From positions 868,001 to 932,000 of the forward strand of contig JACJID010000001.1 of assembly GCA_014138725.1 (NCBI GenBank): 64,000 bases of DNA. The letters are read 5' to 3'. This stretch comes from Kutzneria viridogrisea (GTDB lineage: Bacteria; Actinomycetota; Actinomycetes; Mycobacteriales; Pseudonocardiaceae). Position numbers and translations under genes: made by a program. Below are positions 17,066 to 26,035 of the stretch, piece by piece (positions within the stretch are counted from its first letter, which is position 1; the number at the start of each line of letters is the position of its first letter). A model generated the notes under the pieces. The model saw only the letters and a list, made by a program, of their open reading frames with translations, did no database searches and was not told where the DNA came from.

Positions 17066-17455
17066 CTAGGCCGGCGAGGTGTCGACACGCGCGTCGTATT
17101 CGGCGCGAGCGGCGTCGATGTGTGCCAGGTGCGTGATGCTCCACTCCAACAGGGGGAGGACGGCTGCGCGGAGGGTCGTGCCCATCGGGGTGAGTTCGTA
17201 GCTGACGTGGGGCGGCATGACGTTGCGCACGGTCCGGGTCAGGATGCCGTCGCGTTCCAGTGCGCGCAGGGTGACGGTGAGCATGCGCTGGCTGATGCCG
17301 TCGACGGTGCGCTTGAGTTCGGTGAATCGGCGTGGCCCTTGGCTGAGATGGCGCACGACCAGCAGCGACCACTTGTCCCCGATGATGTCCAGCACTTCCC
17401 GGGTCCGGCACGCGTCGTCCTGCGTCTGCCGCGGATCGTCCGCTGTGGCGGTCAT
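17066..17455 (-). CDS. HxlR-family winged-helix regulator
   Basis: A 129-residue regulator with the HxlR core: an N-terminal Cys (residue 15), then IIGDKWSLLVVRHLSQGPRR, a recognition-helix region (ELKRTVDGISQRMLTVTLRAL) and the wing HVSYELTP. HxlR proteins act as dimers, often through a redox- or aldehyde-sensitive Cys. GGAGGT precedes the ATG. It is divergent from the alpha/beta hydrolase gene at 17607, the likely target. Confidence 0.9.
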   Translation of the reverse strand: MTATADDPRQTQDDACRTREVLDIIGDKWSLLVVRHLSQGPRRFTELKRTVDGISQRMLTVTLRALERDGILTRTVRNVMPPHVSYELTPMGTTLRAAVLPLLEWSITHLAHIDAARAEYDARVDTSPA

Positions 17456-17606
17456 GGTTACCTCCCAGGAACCGGGGCACCGAAAAGTGCCTTATTGCCC
17501 GTCTTGTATCGAGCGCACCACAATGATCGTGGTTCCCAAACAGTACCGAGGTATGAATAGTAACCGCCAGTGTTGCGTGTGCGGTCGCATCCGGAAAAGG
17601 GAGATC

Positions 17607-18335
17607 ATGTCAACATTTCTGCTGGTCCACGGCGCCTGGCACAGTGGCCAGTGCTGGCAGCGAGTGGTGCCGCTGCTGGAGTCGGCGGGGCATCAGGTGT
17701 ACGCGCCGTCGCTGACCGGCTACGGCGACAAGGAGCATCTACTCACCCCCGAGGTGGGGCTCGACACCCACGTCGACGACCTCGTCAAGCTGATCAACGA
17801 CAAGGACCTCACCGAGGTCGTGCTCGTGGGGCACAGCTACGCGGGACTGGTCATCTCGTCCGTGGCCAACCAGATCCCGGACCGGATCGCCCACCTGGTG
17901 TATCTCGACGCGATGGTCCCCGAGGACGGCGAGACCGCGGTCGACGTCCAACCCATGACCCAGAACCTGATCGACCTCGCCGCAAGCTCGGGCAGCGGCT
18001 GGCGCGTTCCCCCGCTGCCCGAGCAGCCGCCGCCGTTGGGCCTGTTCGGGGTCACCGACCCGACGGATATCGCCTGGCTGCGCACGATGCTCTCGGATCA
18101 GCCGGTGCGCTGCCTGCGGCAGCCGGTCCACCTGGACAACCCGGCCGTGAACGCGATCGAACGCACGCACATCCACTGCGTCGGCGCGACACCGGCGGGC
18201 ATCACCCGGCGACCCGTTCCCGCGATCCAGCCCAACGGTTCCGCCGCGCGGATATGGGAGTTGCCGACCGGTCACGACTGCATGATCACCATGCCCACCG
18301 AACTCAGCGAACTACTGCTCAAGCTCGGCAGTTGA
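17607..18335 (+). CDS. Alpha/beta-fold hydrolase (esterase-like)
   Basis: A 242-residue single-domain hydrolase. The oxyanion segment FLLVHGAWHSGQCW opens the protein, the nucleophile elbow is VGHSYAG (near residue 75), and the catalytic His is in PTGHDCMI near the C-terminus. It resembles the plant-esterase-like group of actinomycete hydrolases. The ATG at 17607 has AAAGGGAG upstream. Divergent from the HxlR gene, which probably regulates it. The substrate is unknown. Confidence 0.85.
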   Translation: MSTFLLVHGAWHSGQCWQRVVPLLESAGHQVYAPSLTGYGDKEHLLTPEVGLDTHVDDLVKLINDKDLTEVVLVGHSYAGLVISSVANQIPDRIAHLVYLDAMVPEDGETAVDVQPMTQNLIDLAASSGSGWRVPPLPEQPPPLGLFGVTDPTDIAWLRTMLSDQPVRCLRQPVHLDNPAVNAIERTHIHCVGATPAGITRRPVPAIQPNGSAARIWELPTGHDCMITMPTELSELLLKLGS

Positions 18336-18444
18336 CAGCGTCCGAGCCGTCACCCGTCGCTTGTGGTCTTGGGGGACGAAAGGGCCTGGCTGTGCCCGTC
18401 TGGCGGCGTGCCACCCCGCAAGAGCACGAACTACTGCTGGACTA

Positions 18445-18762
18445 CTAGAAGCAGCCGAAGTCCTCGCTGGAGCTTTCGATGTCGCTCCTCGGTGCGATCA
18501 GATCCGTGTGCCCCGGCGCGACGCAGTGCGTCTTCCACTCGTGAGCCGAAATCGAATTCCAGGTGACGGTCATGTACAGCGACTGCTGGCAGTTCGTGAA
18601 GACCAGCCACATGTTGCCGTTCGAATCCGGCTCGTCATGCGAGTTGCACAGCAGTGCGGTCGCCGGGGGCGCACCGAGAGCGGGAGTCGCCGCCGCGGTG
18701 GTCACCATGCTCGCCAGTGCGACAGCCGCCATCCCACTCGCCAACAACATCTTCTTCGACAT
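18445..18762 (-). CDS. Small secreted protein of unknown function
   Basis: A 105-residue protein with a signal peptide (Lys-Lys, hydrophobic stretch, cleavage after about Ala30). The mature part of about 75 residues has four Cys (in LLCNS, TNCQQ, THCVA and the C-terminal GCF), suggesting two disulfides. The Cys pattern recalls small secreted DUF6355-type proteins of actinomycetes, a weak match by eye. It lies 61 bp downstream of the broken lectin gene, in the same direction. Confidence 0.7.
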   Translation of the reverse strand: MSKKMLLASGMAAVALASMVTTAAATPALGAPPATALLCNSHDEPDSNGNMWLVFTNCQQSLYMTVTWNSISAHEWKTHCVAPGHTDLIAPRSDIESSSEDFGCF

Positions 18763-18823
18763 CAGGTGCTCCAGGGTTGGTCAATTGAACTTGACAGGTC
18801 GTCAGGTTGATCGCGCATCGAGA

Positions 18824-19306
18824 TCAGCGCAGACCGGAGTTGGTCCAGTGTTGGTCGTTGAATCCCTCGTTGCACGGCGACAGGAAGACGGCGCCGTCCG
18901 CGTGCGCGGCCAGGCAACGGCCCGCGAGATGCCAGTTCTCCCGCACTTCACCGTTTCCTTGATAAGGAGGCCACAACTGGTCCGTGAAGTTGGGGTTGTA
19001 CGGGTTGGTGAAGACCGAGTTGTCGTCGTGGGCCGCGAGGCACTGCCCGGTCTGCTCGTTGACGTACATGGGCCCGAAGTTCCGTGCGCGCCAGTACTGG
19101 TCGCGGTAGTCCTTGTGGCACTCGTACGCGAATACATGGCCGTCGCCGTGAGCTTATAGGAACATGATGAGTCCTCTGTTGAGCAGCAAGAACGGATTTG
19201 AGTCGGCTGGCCTCGACGGGGCGGCTGACGCGGGAACGGAAACCAGAACCAGCGACACCAGTACCGACATGAACATGGACAGTGACAGCGAAACCCTGTT
19301 TCTCAT
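18824..19306 (-). pseudogene. Secreted ricin-B-type lectin gene with in-frame TAA at codon 51
   Basis: From the ATG at 19306 (GAGGAAGG upstream) the frame encodes a good signal peptide (RNRVSLSLSMFMSV, ending in VPASAAPS), but codon 51 (19154-19156) is TAA. The same frame then runs open to the stop at 18824. That part holds three QxW-type beta-trefoil repeats (DQYW, DQLW, DQHW) with CLAAH units. Signal peptide and lectin part are in one frame, so one base change would restore a 160-residue secreted lectin. It is either a nonsense pseudogene, a sequencing error or a stop read through. Confidence 0.75.
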
Positions 19307-19603
19307 CAGGCCTTCCTCTCAAGGTGGCGAGTAGTCCCCTTCTCGCGTTGTTGGGTGCCAGGCGCCATGTGCGCACCGGCAACCCGACCGGGTCTCTCCT
19401 GGCCGGGAGGACCCCTCGGCGGTGTCGGTACCTGTGTAGGCCGAACGGGTTGTTCAGTGTCGGTGGCAAGACCCTGAACGCTCGAATCTGAACAATGAGG
19501 ATGATCGAAGGGGGGAGACCGATGCGAGGGCAACGGCCGCTGATGGGGCGGCCAGCCCGTCACCGGCACGGCAGCCACCCCAGCAACCCACCTGGACGCA
19601 GCG
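19307..19603. other. Intergenic stretch with no recognisable gene
   Basis: About 300 bp upstream of the broken lectin gene. Reading frames here lack start sites and family resemblance. It should hold the lectin promoter, but no clear operator was seen. Confidence 0.5.
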
Positions 19604-19690
19604 CTAGCCGATCTGTAGGACCAGCTTGCCGCGTGCGTGTTCCGACGCGGACATTCGGCCGCCAACCGTTCGTGATCGACTGCGTTTCCG
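19604..19690 (-). pseudogene. C-terminal remnant of a zinc-type alcohol dehydrogenase / quinone oxidoreductase
   Basis: The end of a medium-chain reductase is readable on the minus strand: a HERLAAE segment in one frame, then SASEHARGKLVLQIG and a stop (19604-19606) in another. This matches the usual C-terminus of NADPH:quinone oxidoreductases (AHERLAAG..RGKLVL). The frame change and lack of any upstream domain show a decayed fragment. Confidence 0.55.
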
Positions 19691-20024
19691 CACCAAGTGG
19701 CACCGGAAACGCCTGAGCACGCCTGACACCGGCCCGCTGCGAGCGCTGTGGTCGGACCAGTGCGCGTGGCACGAGCTGGTCGTCGTCTCGGACGTCACGC
19801 CGGGGCCGACATCGCTTGTGCGGTAAAGGGCTTGGCGGCGTTACCTTTGCCGCTGGCCGCGATGGCCTTGCGCTTGCTCGCTGGACTCTTGTGAGCCGCA
19901 GGCTCACAACCGCAGCATCGCCGCCTTCATCGCCAGGCCGAGCCCGTTCCCGCAGCCCCGGTTCCAGCGCGTGCAGCAGCTCGGTGCCGATGCCCGGCAA
20001 GCATCGGTCTCTCTTCCCCCCCAC

Positions 20025-20604
20025 TCAGAGTCGCAACCCGTCCAGTTCCCGGTCTACCACGGAGTGCCGGCGCACGGTGGCGAAACCCAGGCAGTGGTTG
20101 ATGTCGGCCAGGTACTGCTTACTGACCTTGAACGCCCTGTTGGCCAGTACGGTGCACCGCAACACCGATCAGATTCCCGCCACTGGCTTGAGGTCCGGTG
20201 CGTAGGCCGGGAGCTGGTAGATGGGCCGCCTGGACCAGGTGCCGATAGTCGGTCCATGCGAAGCTCTTGCGCCCGTCCGGACGAGCATCCGGACAGGGCC
20301 AGCAGATCAGCCGGGATGGGTGGCTGGGCTTGAAGAAGCACGCCAACGCGGCGACCGATAAGCGACCCAGTACCCGCACGATCGGCGTGTGGCCGCCCCG
20401 GGGCTGGTGGCTCCATCCGTGCTGCCATGCTCGGTGCCATCGCTGCACCGATCGCACGCTGACCCGCAACTGCTTGGCGATCACAGCATTGCTGTGCCCG
20501 CTGGTGAACATCTCGGCTGCCCGCATCCGGATGCGCTCGCGAAACGCTCGCCGTTGGGCGGTCAGACCGCCAACCTCATGGCTTGGGCATACCGCGACGA
20601 TCAT
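20025..20604 (-). pseudogene. Degenerate IS630-family transposase
   Basis: Readable pieces are the N-terminal helix-turn-helix (AAEMFTSGHSNAVIAKQLRV, then SVRSVQRWHRAW), the segment GRKSFAWTDYRHLVQAAHLP, and a C-terminal piece QYLADINHCLGFATVRRHSV ending at 20025, in another frame. Much of the DDE catalytic core is missing. No terminal inverted repeats were found by eye. Confidence 0.7.
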
Positions 20605-20610
20605 CGCCTG

Positions 20611-20796
20611 TCAGCCGCCAAACGGCATCACGCCTACAAGTGTGAAGCTGACCAGTGCCGCGGCGAGAGTGAGGAATGCCAGGTAGTTGCGGGGATTGCG
20701 CTCGTATCGAGGTGGCAGGCGGTGACATCCCAGCAGCCAGGCCAGGCTGCGTTCGACGGACCACCGGTGACGGCACAGATCGTCACGCGCACGTAC
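20611..20796 (-). pseudogene. C-terminal remnant of an IS5-family transposase
   Basis: About 60 codons of the conserved DDE end: CRHRWSVERSLAWLLGCHRL, then PRYERNPRNYLAFLTLAAAL, ending in a stop at 20611-20613. A stop in the same frame at 20797-20799 cuts it off upstream. It abuts the IS630 remnant. Confidence 0.7.
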
Positions 20797-21127
20797 TCAC
20801 CAGGACATACACGATGGCCGCGAATATGCCTCATAAGCGATGTTCGCCGTGCCGCCGCGGAGGGCACGGCTTTAGCGCAGCTTTTCCTTTCCGTCAACCA
20901 AAAAGCGGCACCGAGAGCTGCTCCGGGCACGGTGTGCCGAACAACGGTGCGGAGGATGGCTCGGATGTTGACCGTGCCGTAACGGCGGTGTCGACTGGAG
21001 TGTGTCGGTGCGCCCGCGCCGAGCAGGCTGGGTCTCAGGGGAGAGACCGTCGCGGGGTCCGCCACCGCCAGCTGACCAACCGGTTCCGAGAATTCTCTTT
21101 GTGAACACGTGATCAGGAGGCTGTCAA
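20797..21127. other. Non-coding gap ahead of the salicylate operon
   Basis: About 330 bp between IS debris and the first gene of the operon. No credible gene. It must contain the operon promoter; no obvious iron-box-like AT-rich palindrome was seen. Confidence 0.5.
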
Positions 21128-21676
21128 GTGACGAACGATTCGGGGGATCGGGCGGAGCTGCTTGCCGGGCTGAACGTCTTCGTCGGCGGGCCGATCCAGC
21201 ACGCCATTCTCGAGGACAGCTTCTTCGTCCCGTTGCAGGAGGCGATCGAGGCGGCGATCGGCACCGTGCGCGACCACGGCGGCGAGGTCTTCTCGGCGCA
21301 CGTCGTGGAGAAGTTCGGCCTGGACACCGCCGCCTACACGCCCAAGGACGTCTCGGCCCGGGACTTCCAGTGGATGAAGGCCTGTGACGTGTTCGTCCCG
21401 GTGCTGCCCGCGCTGCCGGACGGGACGCTGTACCGCACCGACGGCACGCACATCGAGCTGGGCTGGGCCACCGCGCTGGAGCGGCCCGTCGTGCTGATCA
21501 CCGAGCAGCCGTTCGCGGAGGGGGCCAGCCACCTGCTCAAGGGCCTGAACTGGGTGGGCCGCGTGCAGGCGATCGACTTCACCACCTTCACCGAGAACCC
21601 GGCCCTGCTGGTGGACGCCGTGCTCGCCGCGGTTCGCCCGCAGCGGGAGGCCGCCGAGGTCGGCATGACCGCCTGA
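21128..21676 (+). CDS. Nucleoside 2-deoxyribosyltransferase-like N-glycosidase
   Basis: A 182-residue protein of the nucleoside deoxyribosyltransferase fold. It starts with NVFVGGPIQ, has the substrate loop KDVSARDFQWMKACDVFV, and the catalytic Glu in THIELGWA (consensus GT-x-x-E-LG-x-A). Members transfer deoxyribose between bases or, as in BlsM and MilB of nucleoside antibiotic pathways, hydrolyse CMP-type nucleotides to the free base. The GTG at 21128 has AGGAGG 7 bp upstream. First gene of the operon; it suggests that a nucleoside or nucleotide is a precursor. Confidence 0.8.
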   Translation: MTNDSGDRAELLAGLNVFVGGPIQHAILEDSFFVPLQEAIEAAIGTVRDHGGEVFSAHVVEKFGLDTAAYTPKDVSARDFQWMKACDVFVPVLPALPDGTLYRTDGTHIELGWATALERPVVLITEQPFAEGASHLLKGLNWVGRVQAIDFTTFTENPALLVDAVLAAVRPQREAAEVGMTA

Positions 21677-21725
21677 TCGACAGGAAGAACCGCCGTTCCC
21701 GCTGTCCGACTCAGATGGAGCACCC

Positions 21726-22589
21726 ATGCCCGACTTCCGCATCCTGGGCCTGCGGACGACAAACCCGGTGATCGTCGGCTCCGGTCTGCTGACCGACCAG
21801 ACGAGCAACATCCGCAAACTGCTGGCGAGGGGGGCCGGCGCCGTCATCACCAAGACGATCCACCCGAGTCCCCCGCAGGGGCTGGACGAGCGGATCGTGC
21901 GGCTGCCCGTCGGCATGCTCAACAGCACCACCTATTCCAAGCGCCCGGTGGGCTACTGGCTGAAGATGCTGCGTGCCTGCGCCGAGGAGGGCCTGCCGGT
22001 CATCGCCAACGTGCACGCCGACACACCGGCGGAGCTGGGCGCGCTCGCCCACGAGGTCGAGGCCACCGGCTGCCCCGCGCTGGAGCTCGGCATCTCCTGC
22101 ATCAACGAGGAGGCCGGCGCGGACGAGGACGCCGACCGGGTGTACGCCTACACCGTCGAGACCCGCCGCCGGGTGGCCATCCCGTTCTCGGTCAAGCTGG
22201 CCGTGGGCGAAGGCCTGGCCGGCCGGGTGCACGCCGCGGTCGAGGCGGGCGCGGACGCCATCACCCTCAGCGACACCATCCCGGGCGCGGCGGTCTCCCC
22301 GCGGACCGGGGAACTGGAACTGGACGGAGTGTTCGGCTACTCGGGGCCGGGCATCAAACCACTGGTGCTCGCGGCCATCTGGGGACTGCGCAAGCGCGGC
22401 TTCGACCTGCCCATCATGGGCAGCGGCGGCGTGGCCTCCGGCCGCGACGTGGTGGACTACCTCCAGGCCGGCGCCGACGTCGTGCAGGTGTACACCGCAC
22501 TGCACACCGACATGTACGCCACGCTGGACGCCATCGTCACCGGGGCCGAGCACATCCTGGCCGACACCGGGGTACGGGTGAGCAGCTGA
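21726..22589 (+). CDS. Dihydroorotate dehydrogenase-family flavoprotein
   Basis: A 287-residue TIM-barrel enzyme. It has the FMN phosphate-binding stretch MGSGGVASGRDVVDYLQAGA near residues 225-250, a KTI segment near residue 44, and a Cys in GISCINE near the position of the class 1 catalytic base. It resembles PyrD and dihydropyrimidine dehydrogenase barrel domains, but its setting in a biosynthetic operon argues for a redox step on a pyrimidine-like or other ring. Its stop overlaps the next start (TGATG). Confidence 0.8.
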   Translation: MPDFRILGLRTTNPVIVGSGLLTDQTSNIRKLLARGAGAVITKTIHPSPPQGLDERIVRLPVGMLNSTTYSKRPVGYWLKMLRACAEEGLPVIANVHADTPAELGALAHEVEATGCPALELGISCINEEAGADEDADRVYAYTVETRRRVAIPFSVKLAVGEGLAGRVHAAVEAGADAITLSDTIPGAAVSPRTGELELDGVFGYSGPGIKPLVLAAIWGLRKRGFDLPIMGSGGVASGRDVVDYLQAGADVVQVYTALHTDMYATLDAIVTGAEHILADTGVRVSS

Positions 22590-23368
22590 TGCCGCGCGAA
22601 CTCGCCGACCTGACCAGCGCCCAGGTCCTCGACCGGGTGGCGGGCGGCACCGTCGTCTGGCCGCTGGGCGCCACCGAGCAGCACGGCCCGCACCTGCCGC
22701 TATCGGTGGACTCGGTGCTCGCCGAGGCCTTCGCAGGGCCGATCGCCGAGGCCTTCCAAGGGTTCACCCTCCCGGTGCAGGCGATCGCCGCCCGGTCGTT
22801 GCCGCAGAGCGGCGGCGGGCTGTCCTTCCCCGGCACGGTGCACGTGGGCGGGGACACTCTGGTCCGGTTCCTGCGCGAGGCACTGCAATCGCTGTTCCGC
22901 CTGCCGCTGGGCCGGCTGGTCGTGGTCAACGGCCACTTCGAGAACGAGCCGTTCCTGTTCGAGGCGCTCGACCAGGTGCGCCAGGAGGGCCTGATCGGCG
23001 ACCGGGAGGTCTTCGCCTTCAGCTGGTGGAGCCTGGTGCAGGACTCCTGGCTGGCCACCGAGACCACGGACTTCCCCGGGTGGCACGCCGAGCACGCGGG
23101 GGTCACCGAGACCAGCCTGATGCTGCACCTGCGGCCGGACCTGGTGACCGACCTGCGACCCGATCACGACCGCCCGCCACGGGCCGGCGTGTACCTGCAC
23201 CCGGTGGACGTGGACCAGATCACCGAGCAGGGAGTCCTGTCCTCGACCTCCGGATCGAGTGCCGAGTTGGGCGAGAAGCTGTTCAGCCACGTCATCGAGC
23301 AGGCGGTGGCCATGATCCGCGACGGTGCCGGGCTGCTGTCGCGCAAGGCCGGGAAGAAGGAACAATGA
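22589..23368 (+). CDS. Creatininase-family amidohydrolase
   Basis: A 259-residue metal-dependent hydrolase. Metal ligands are visible in ATEQHGPHLPLSVD (Glu, His, Asp), VNGHFEN (His) and HAGVTETSLM (Glu). The family includes creatininase, MftE of mycofactocin synthesis and ArfB, which deformylates a formamidopyrimidine in F420/riboflavin pathways. Here it probably opens a cyclic amide or removes an acyl group from a nitrogen heterocycle. It is coupled to both neighbours by 1- and 4-bp overlaps. Confidence 0.85.
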   Translation: MPRELADLTSAQVLDRVAGGTVVWPLGATEQHGPHLPLSVDSVLAEAFAGPIAEAFQGFTLPVQAIAARSLPQSGGGLSFPGTVHVGGDTLVRFLREALQSLFRLPLGRLVVVNGHFENEPFLFEALDQVRQEGLIGDREVFAFSWWSLVQDSWLATETTDFPGWHAEHAGVTETSLMLHLRPDLVTDLRPDHDRPPRAGVYLHPVDVDQITEQGVLSSTSGSSAELGEKLFSHVIEQAVAMIRDGAGLLSRKAGKKEQ

Positions 23369-24678
23369 CACGCAAATTCCACCTCGCCTTCATCTTCGAC
23401 TTCGCCGCCGACGAGTGGCAGGGACCGTTCGGCAACGGCGGTTCCCCCTGGAACGGCAAGTTCCACACCGAGGTGGCGGTGGCACTGGAACGGGCCTGCT
23501 TCGACTTCGTCGTGGTCGAGGACAAGCTCATGGTGCCCGAGAGCTACGGCGGCTCCAGGCAGGCCGCGCTCAGCCAGGCCATGATCGTGCCCAAGCACGA
23601 CCCGGTGCCGCTGGCGGTGTCCATGGGACTGGCGACCTCGCGGCTGGGTATCGTCACCACACTGTCCACACTGGCCTATCCACCGTTCATGACCGCCCGC
23701 CTCGCCTCCACCATGGACAACATGCTCGGCGGCCGGTACGGCTGGAACATCGTCACCAGCGCCGAGGACCTGGCCGCGCAGAACTTCGGGATGAAGAAGC
23801 TGCCGCCGCGCCAGGAGCGCTACGAGCGGGCCGAGGAGTACGTCCAGGTCGTCCGGGCGCTGTTCGAGTCCTGGGACAAGGACGCGGTCGTGCTCGACCG
23901 GGACAACGGGATCTACGCCGACCACACCAAGGTCCGCCCCATCAACTTCGAGGGCAAGTACTTCAGCGTGCGAGGCCCACTGAACACCGTGCCCTCCCCG
24001 CAGCACCGACCCGCGTTCGTCCAGGCCGGCGCCTCCCCGCAGGGACGGGACTTCGCCGCCCGCAACGCCGACTCCATCATCGCCATCGCCAACGGCGTGC
24101 AGAGCATGAAGGACTTCCGCGACGACATCCGGCTGCGCGCCGAGAAGGCGGACCGGGACCCCGACGAGATCAAGGTGCTGTTCTGCGTTACCCCCACGCT
24201 GGGCGACACCGAGCGCGACGCACAGGACAAGCAGCAGCGGATGGTGTCCTCGACCAGGTTCGTCAAGGACATCCTCGCCCAGATGTCGGCCCTCACCGAG
24301 ATCGACTTCGCCCAGTTCGACGTGGACAAGCCGCTGCCGCACCGGCTGGAGACCAACGGGGAGAAGGGCACGCTGGACAAGTTCCAGCAGTGGGGCAGCG
24401 GGAAGACCCTGCGCGAACTGGTGATCGACGGTGCGGGCGGATTGGTGTCCTCGGTGCCCCTGGTCGGCACCCCCGACCAGGTCGCCGAGCGGATGGGCGA
24501 GGTGATGGAGCAGGTTGGCGGGGACGGGTTCATGCTCACCACCCCGTTGCTGCGGATGAACCGCCGCTACATCGCCGAGGTCACCGACGGACTGGTCCCC
24601 GCGCTCCAGCGCCGCGGCCTGACCCGGGCGGCCTACACGGCGGGCCACACGCTGCGGGAGAACCTGCTGGAGTTCTGA
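23365..24678 (+). CDS. Flavin-dependent monooxygenase, LLM class (NtaA/SnaA/DszA type)
   Basis: A 437-residue bacterial luciferase-like protein. Hallmarks are the opening strand KFHLAFIFDF, ARLASTMDNMLGGRYGWNIV and the FMN loop FVQAGASPQGRDFAARNAD. Members of this branch oxidise nitrogen or sulfur compounds with reduced FMN from a separate reductase, which is not encoded here. It could hydroxylate nitrogen or cleave a ring in the pathway. The ATG overlaps the previous stop (ATGA). Confidence 0.85.
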   Translation: MTRKFHLAFIFDFAADEWQGPFGNGGSPWNGKFHTEVAVALERACFDFVVVEDKLMVPESYGGSRQAALSQAMIVPKHDPVPLAVSMGLATSRLGIVTTLSTLAYPPFMTARLASTMDNMLGGRYGWNIVTSAEDLAAQNFGMKKLPPRQERYERAEEYVQVVRALFESWDKDAVVLDRDNGIYADHTKVRPINFEGKYFSVRGPLNTVPSPQHRPAFVQAGASPQGRDFAARNADSIIAIANGVQSMKDFRDDIRLRAEKADRDPDEIKVLFCVTPTLGDTERDAQDKQQRMVSSTRFVKDILAQMSALTEIDFAQFDVDKPLPHRLETNGEKGTLDKFQQWGSGKTLRELVIDGAGGLVSSVPLVGTPDQVAERMGEVMEQVGGDGFMLTTPLLRMNRRYIAEVTDGLVPALQRRGLTRAAYTAGHTLRENLLEF

Positions 24679-24703
24679 CCCCGTGGGAATTGGAGAGGCA
24701 ACT

Positions 24704-26035
24704 GTGCGCAGACCCACCGTGGAACTCCTCGAACTGACCGGTGCCCAGCAGGGCATCTGGCAGGAACTGGCCGACCGGCCGCACAGCCCGGCGTTCAACT
24801 CCGCCGAATACGTGGAGCTGACCGGGGACCTGGACCTCGCCGCCTTCCTGCTCGCGGTGGACCAGGTCGTCGAGGAGGCGGAGGCCATGCGGGTGGCCTT
24901 CGTGCAGACCCCTGACGGGCCCCGGCAGAAGATCTGCTCACCCGAGGACCAACCGCTGGGGTTCGTCGACCTCAGTGGCTGCGCCGATCCGCACGCCGAG
25001 GCGCTGTCCCGGATGCGGGCCGATCTCGACCAGAAGGTGGACCTGATCAACGGCCCCCTGGCCAGTCAGTTGCTGTTCCGGCTCGGCGAGCAGCAGTTCA
25101 TCTGGTACCAGCGGGTGCACACCCTGCTGGTGGACGGGTTCAGCCTGTCCAAGATGACCAGCCGGGTCACCGATCGGTACGTCGCGCTGACCACCGGCGC
25201 CGAGGAGCGCGCCCCGGTGTTCCGGCCGCTGGGGGACCTGCTGGCCAGCGAGGCGGCGTACCGGTCCTCGGACCGCTTCACCGCCGACCGGACCTTCTGG
25301 ACCCAGCAACTGGCCGCGCAGCCCCGCCCGTTCTCCCTGTCCACCGCTTGGCCTTCCGTTGCCTCGGAGACCTTCCTGCGTGCCTCGGTGGTGCTCCCAC
25401 CCGCGCTGATGAGCCTGGTGCGACGGGCCGAACGGGCCCTCGGGGCCACCTGGCCGGTCCTGTTCACCAGCTGCGCTGCCGCGTATCTGAGTGCCGCTCG
25501 GGAAGCGGAGGCCGTGGTGCTCGGATTGTTCGCCACCGGGCGGTACGGCACCGACGCGGCCAACGTCCCGGCGATGGTCTCCAACGTGCTGCCGCTGCAC
25601 CTGGCCGTCCTCCGGACCTGGACCACCGAACGCTATGTGGCCCAGGTGCTGGAATCCATGGTCCGCGTACTCGGGCACCAGCGCTTCCGCCAGGAGGAGA
25701 TGCGGCACTGCCGGGAACCGGGGGAGGTGTCGGCACCGCTGTACGGACCGCTGGTCAACATCATGCCGTTCCCCCGGGAGTTCGAGTTCGCCGGGGTGCG
25801 CGGCCGGACGCACAACCTCAGCACCGGCCCGATCGACGATCTCATGCTGGCCGTGTGGGAGGTCCAGGACTCCTCCGGGGAGACCACCCTCGCGGTGAAC
25901 GTGGACACCAACCCCGAGCTGTACTCACAGAACGAGACCACTGGGCACGCCGAAGGGATCGCCGCGTTCCTGGAGGCGTTCGTCAGCGCCGACTCCTCGG
26001 CCCGGCTGTCCGATGTCCTGGGAATGGTGGTGTGA
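24704..26035 (+). CDS. Stand-alone NRPS condensation-domain protein
   Basis: A 443-residue lone C domain. The catalytic motif HHxxxDG appears as V-H-T-L-L-V-D-G with His139 and Asp144, so the second, catalytic His is kept. Other C-domain landmarks are LTGAQQGIWQ at the start and MVSNVLPLHL. It likely joins the salicyl thioester on the aryl carrier protein to a free amine or alcohol, because no other adenylation or carrier domain is present. GTG at 24704 is chosen over the upstream GTG at 24683 because GGAGAGG lies 5 bp before it. Overlaps the next gene (TGATG). Confidence 0.85.
   Translation: MRRPTVELLELTGAQQGIWQELADRPHSPAFNSAEYVELTGDLDLAAFLLAVDQVVEEAEAMRVAFVQTPDGPRQKICSPEDQPLGFVDLSGCADPHAEALSRMRADLDQKVDLINGPLASQLLFRLGEQQFIWYQRVHTLLVDGFSLSKMTSRVTDRYVALTTGAEERAPVFRPLGDLLASEAAYRSSDRFTADRTFWTQQLAAQPRPFSLSTAWPSVASETFLRASVVLPPALMSLVRRAERALGATWPVLFTSCAAAYLSAAREAEAVVLGLFATGRYGTDAANVPAMVSNVLPLHLAVLRTWTTERYVAQVLESMVRVLGHQRFRQEEMRHCREPGEVSAPLYGPLVNIMPFPREFEFAGVRGRTHNLSTGPIDDLMLAVWEVQDSSGETTLAVNVDTNPELYSQNETTGHAEGIAAFLEAFVSADSSARLSDVLGMVV

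Noticed and set aside
19560-20024. 154-codon minus-strand ORF
   Set aside because: Composition is that of a random GC-rich frame; only the oxidoreductase remnant inside the region is recognisable, and it is in other frames.
20797-21127. Search for an iron box (DmdR/IdeR type) in front of the salicylate operon
   Set aside because: No TTAGGTTAGGCT-like palindrome was seen, so a siderophore role is not supported by regulation.
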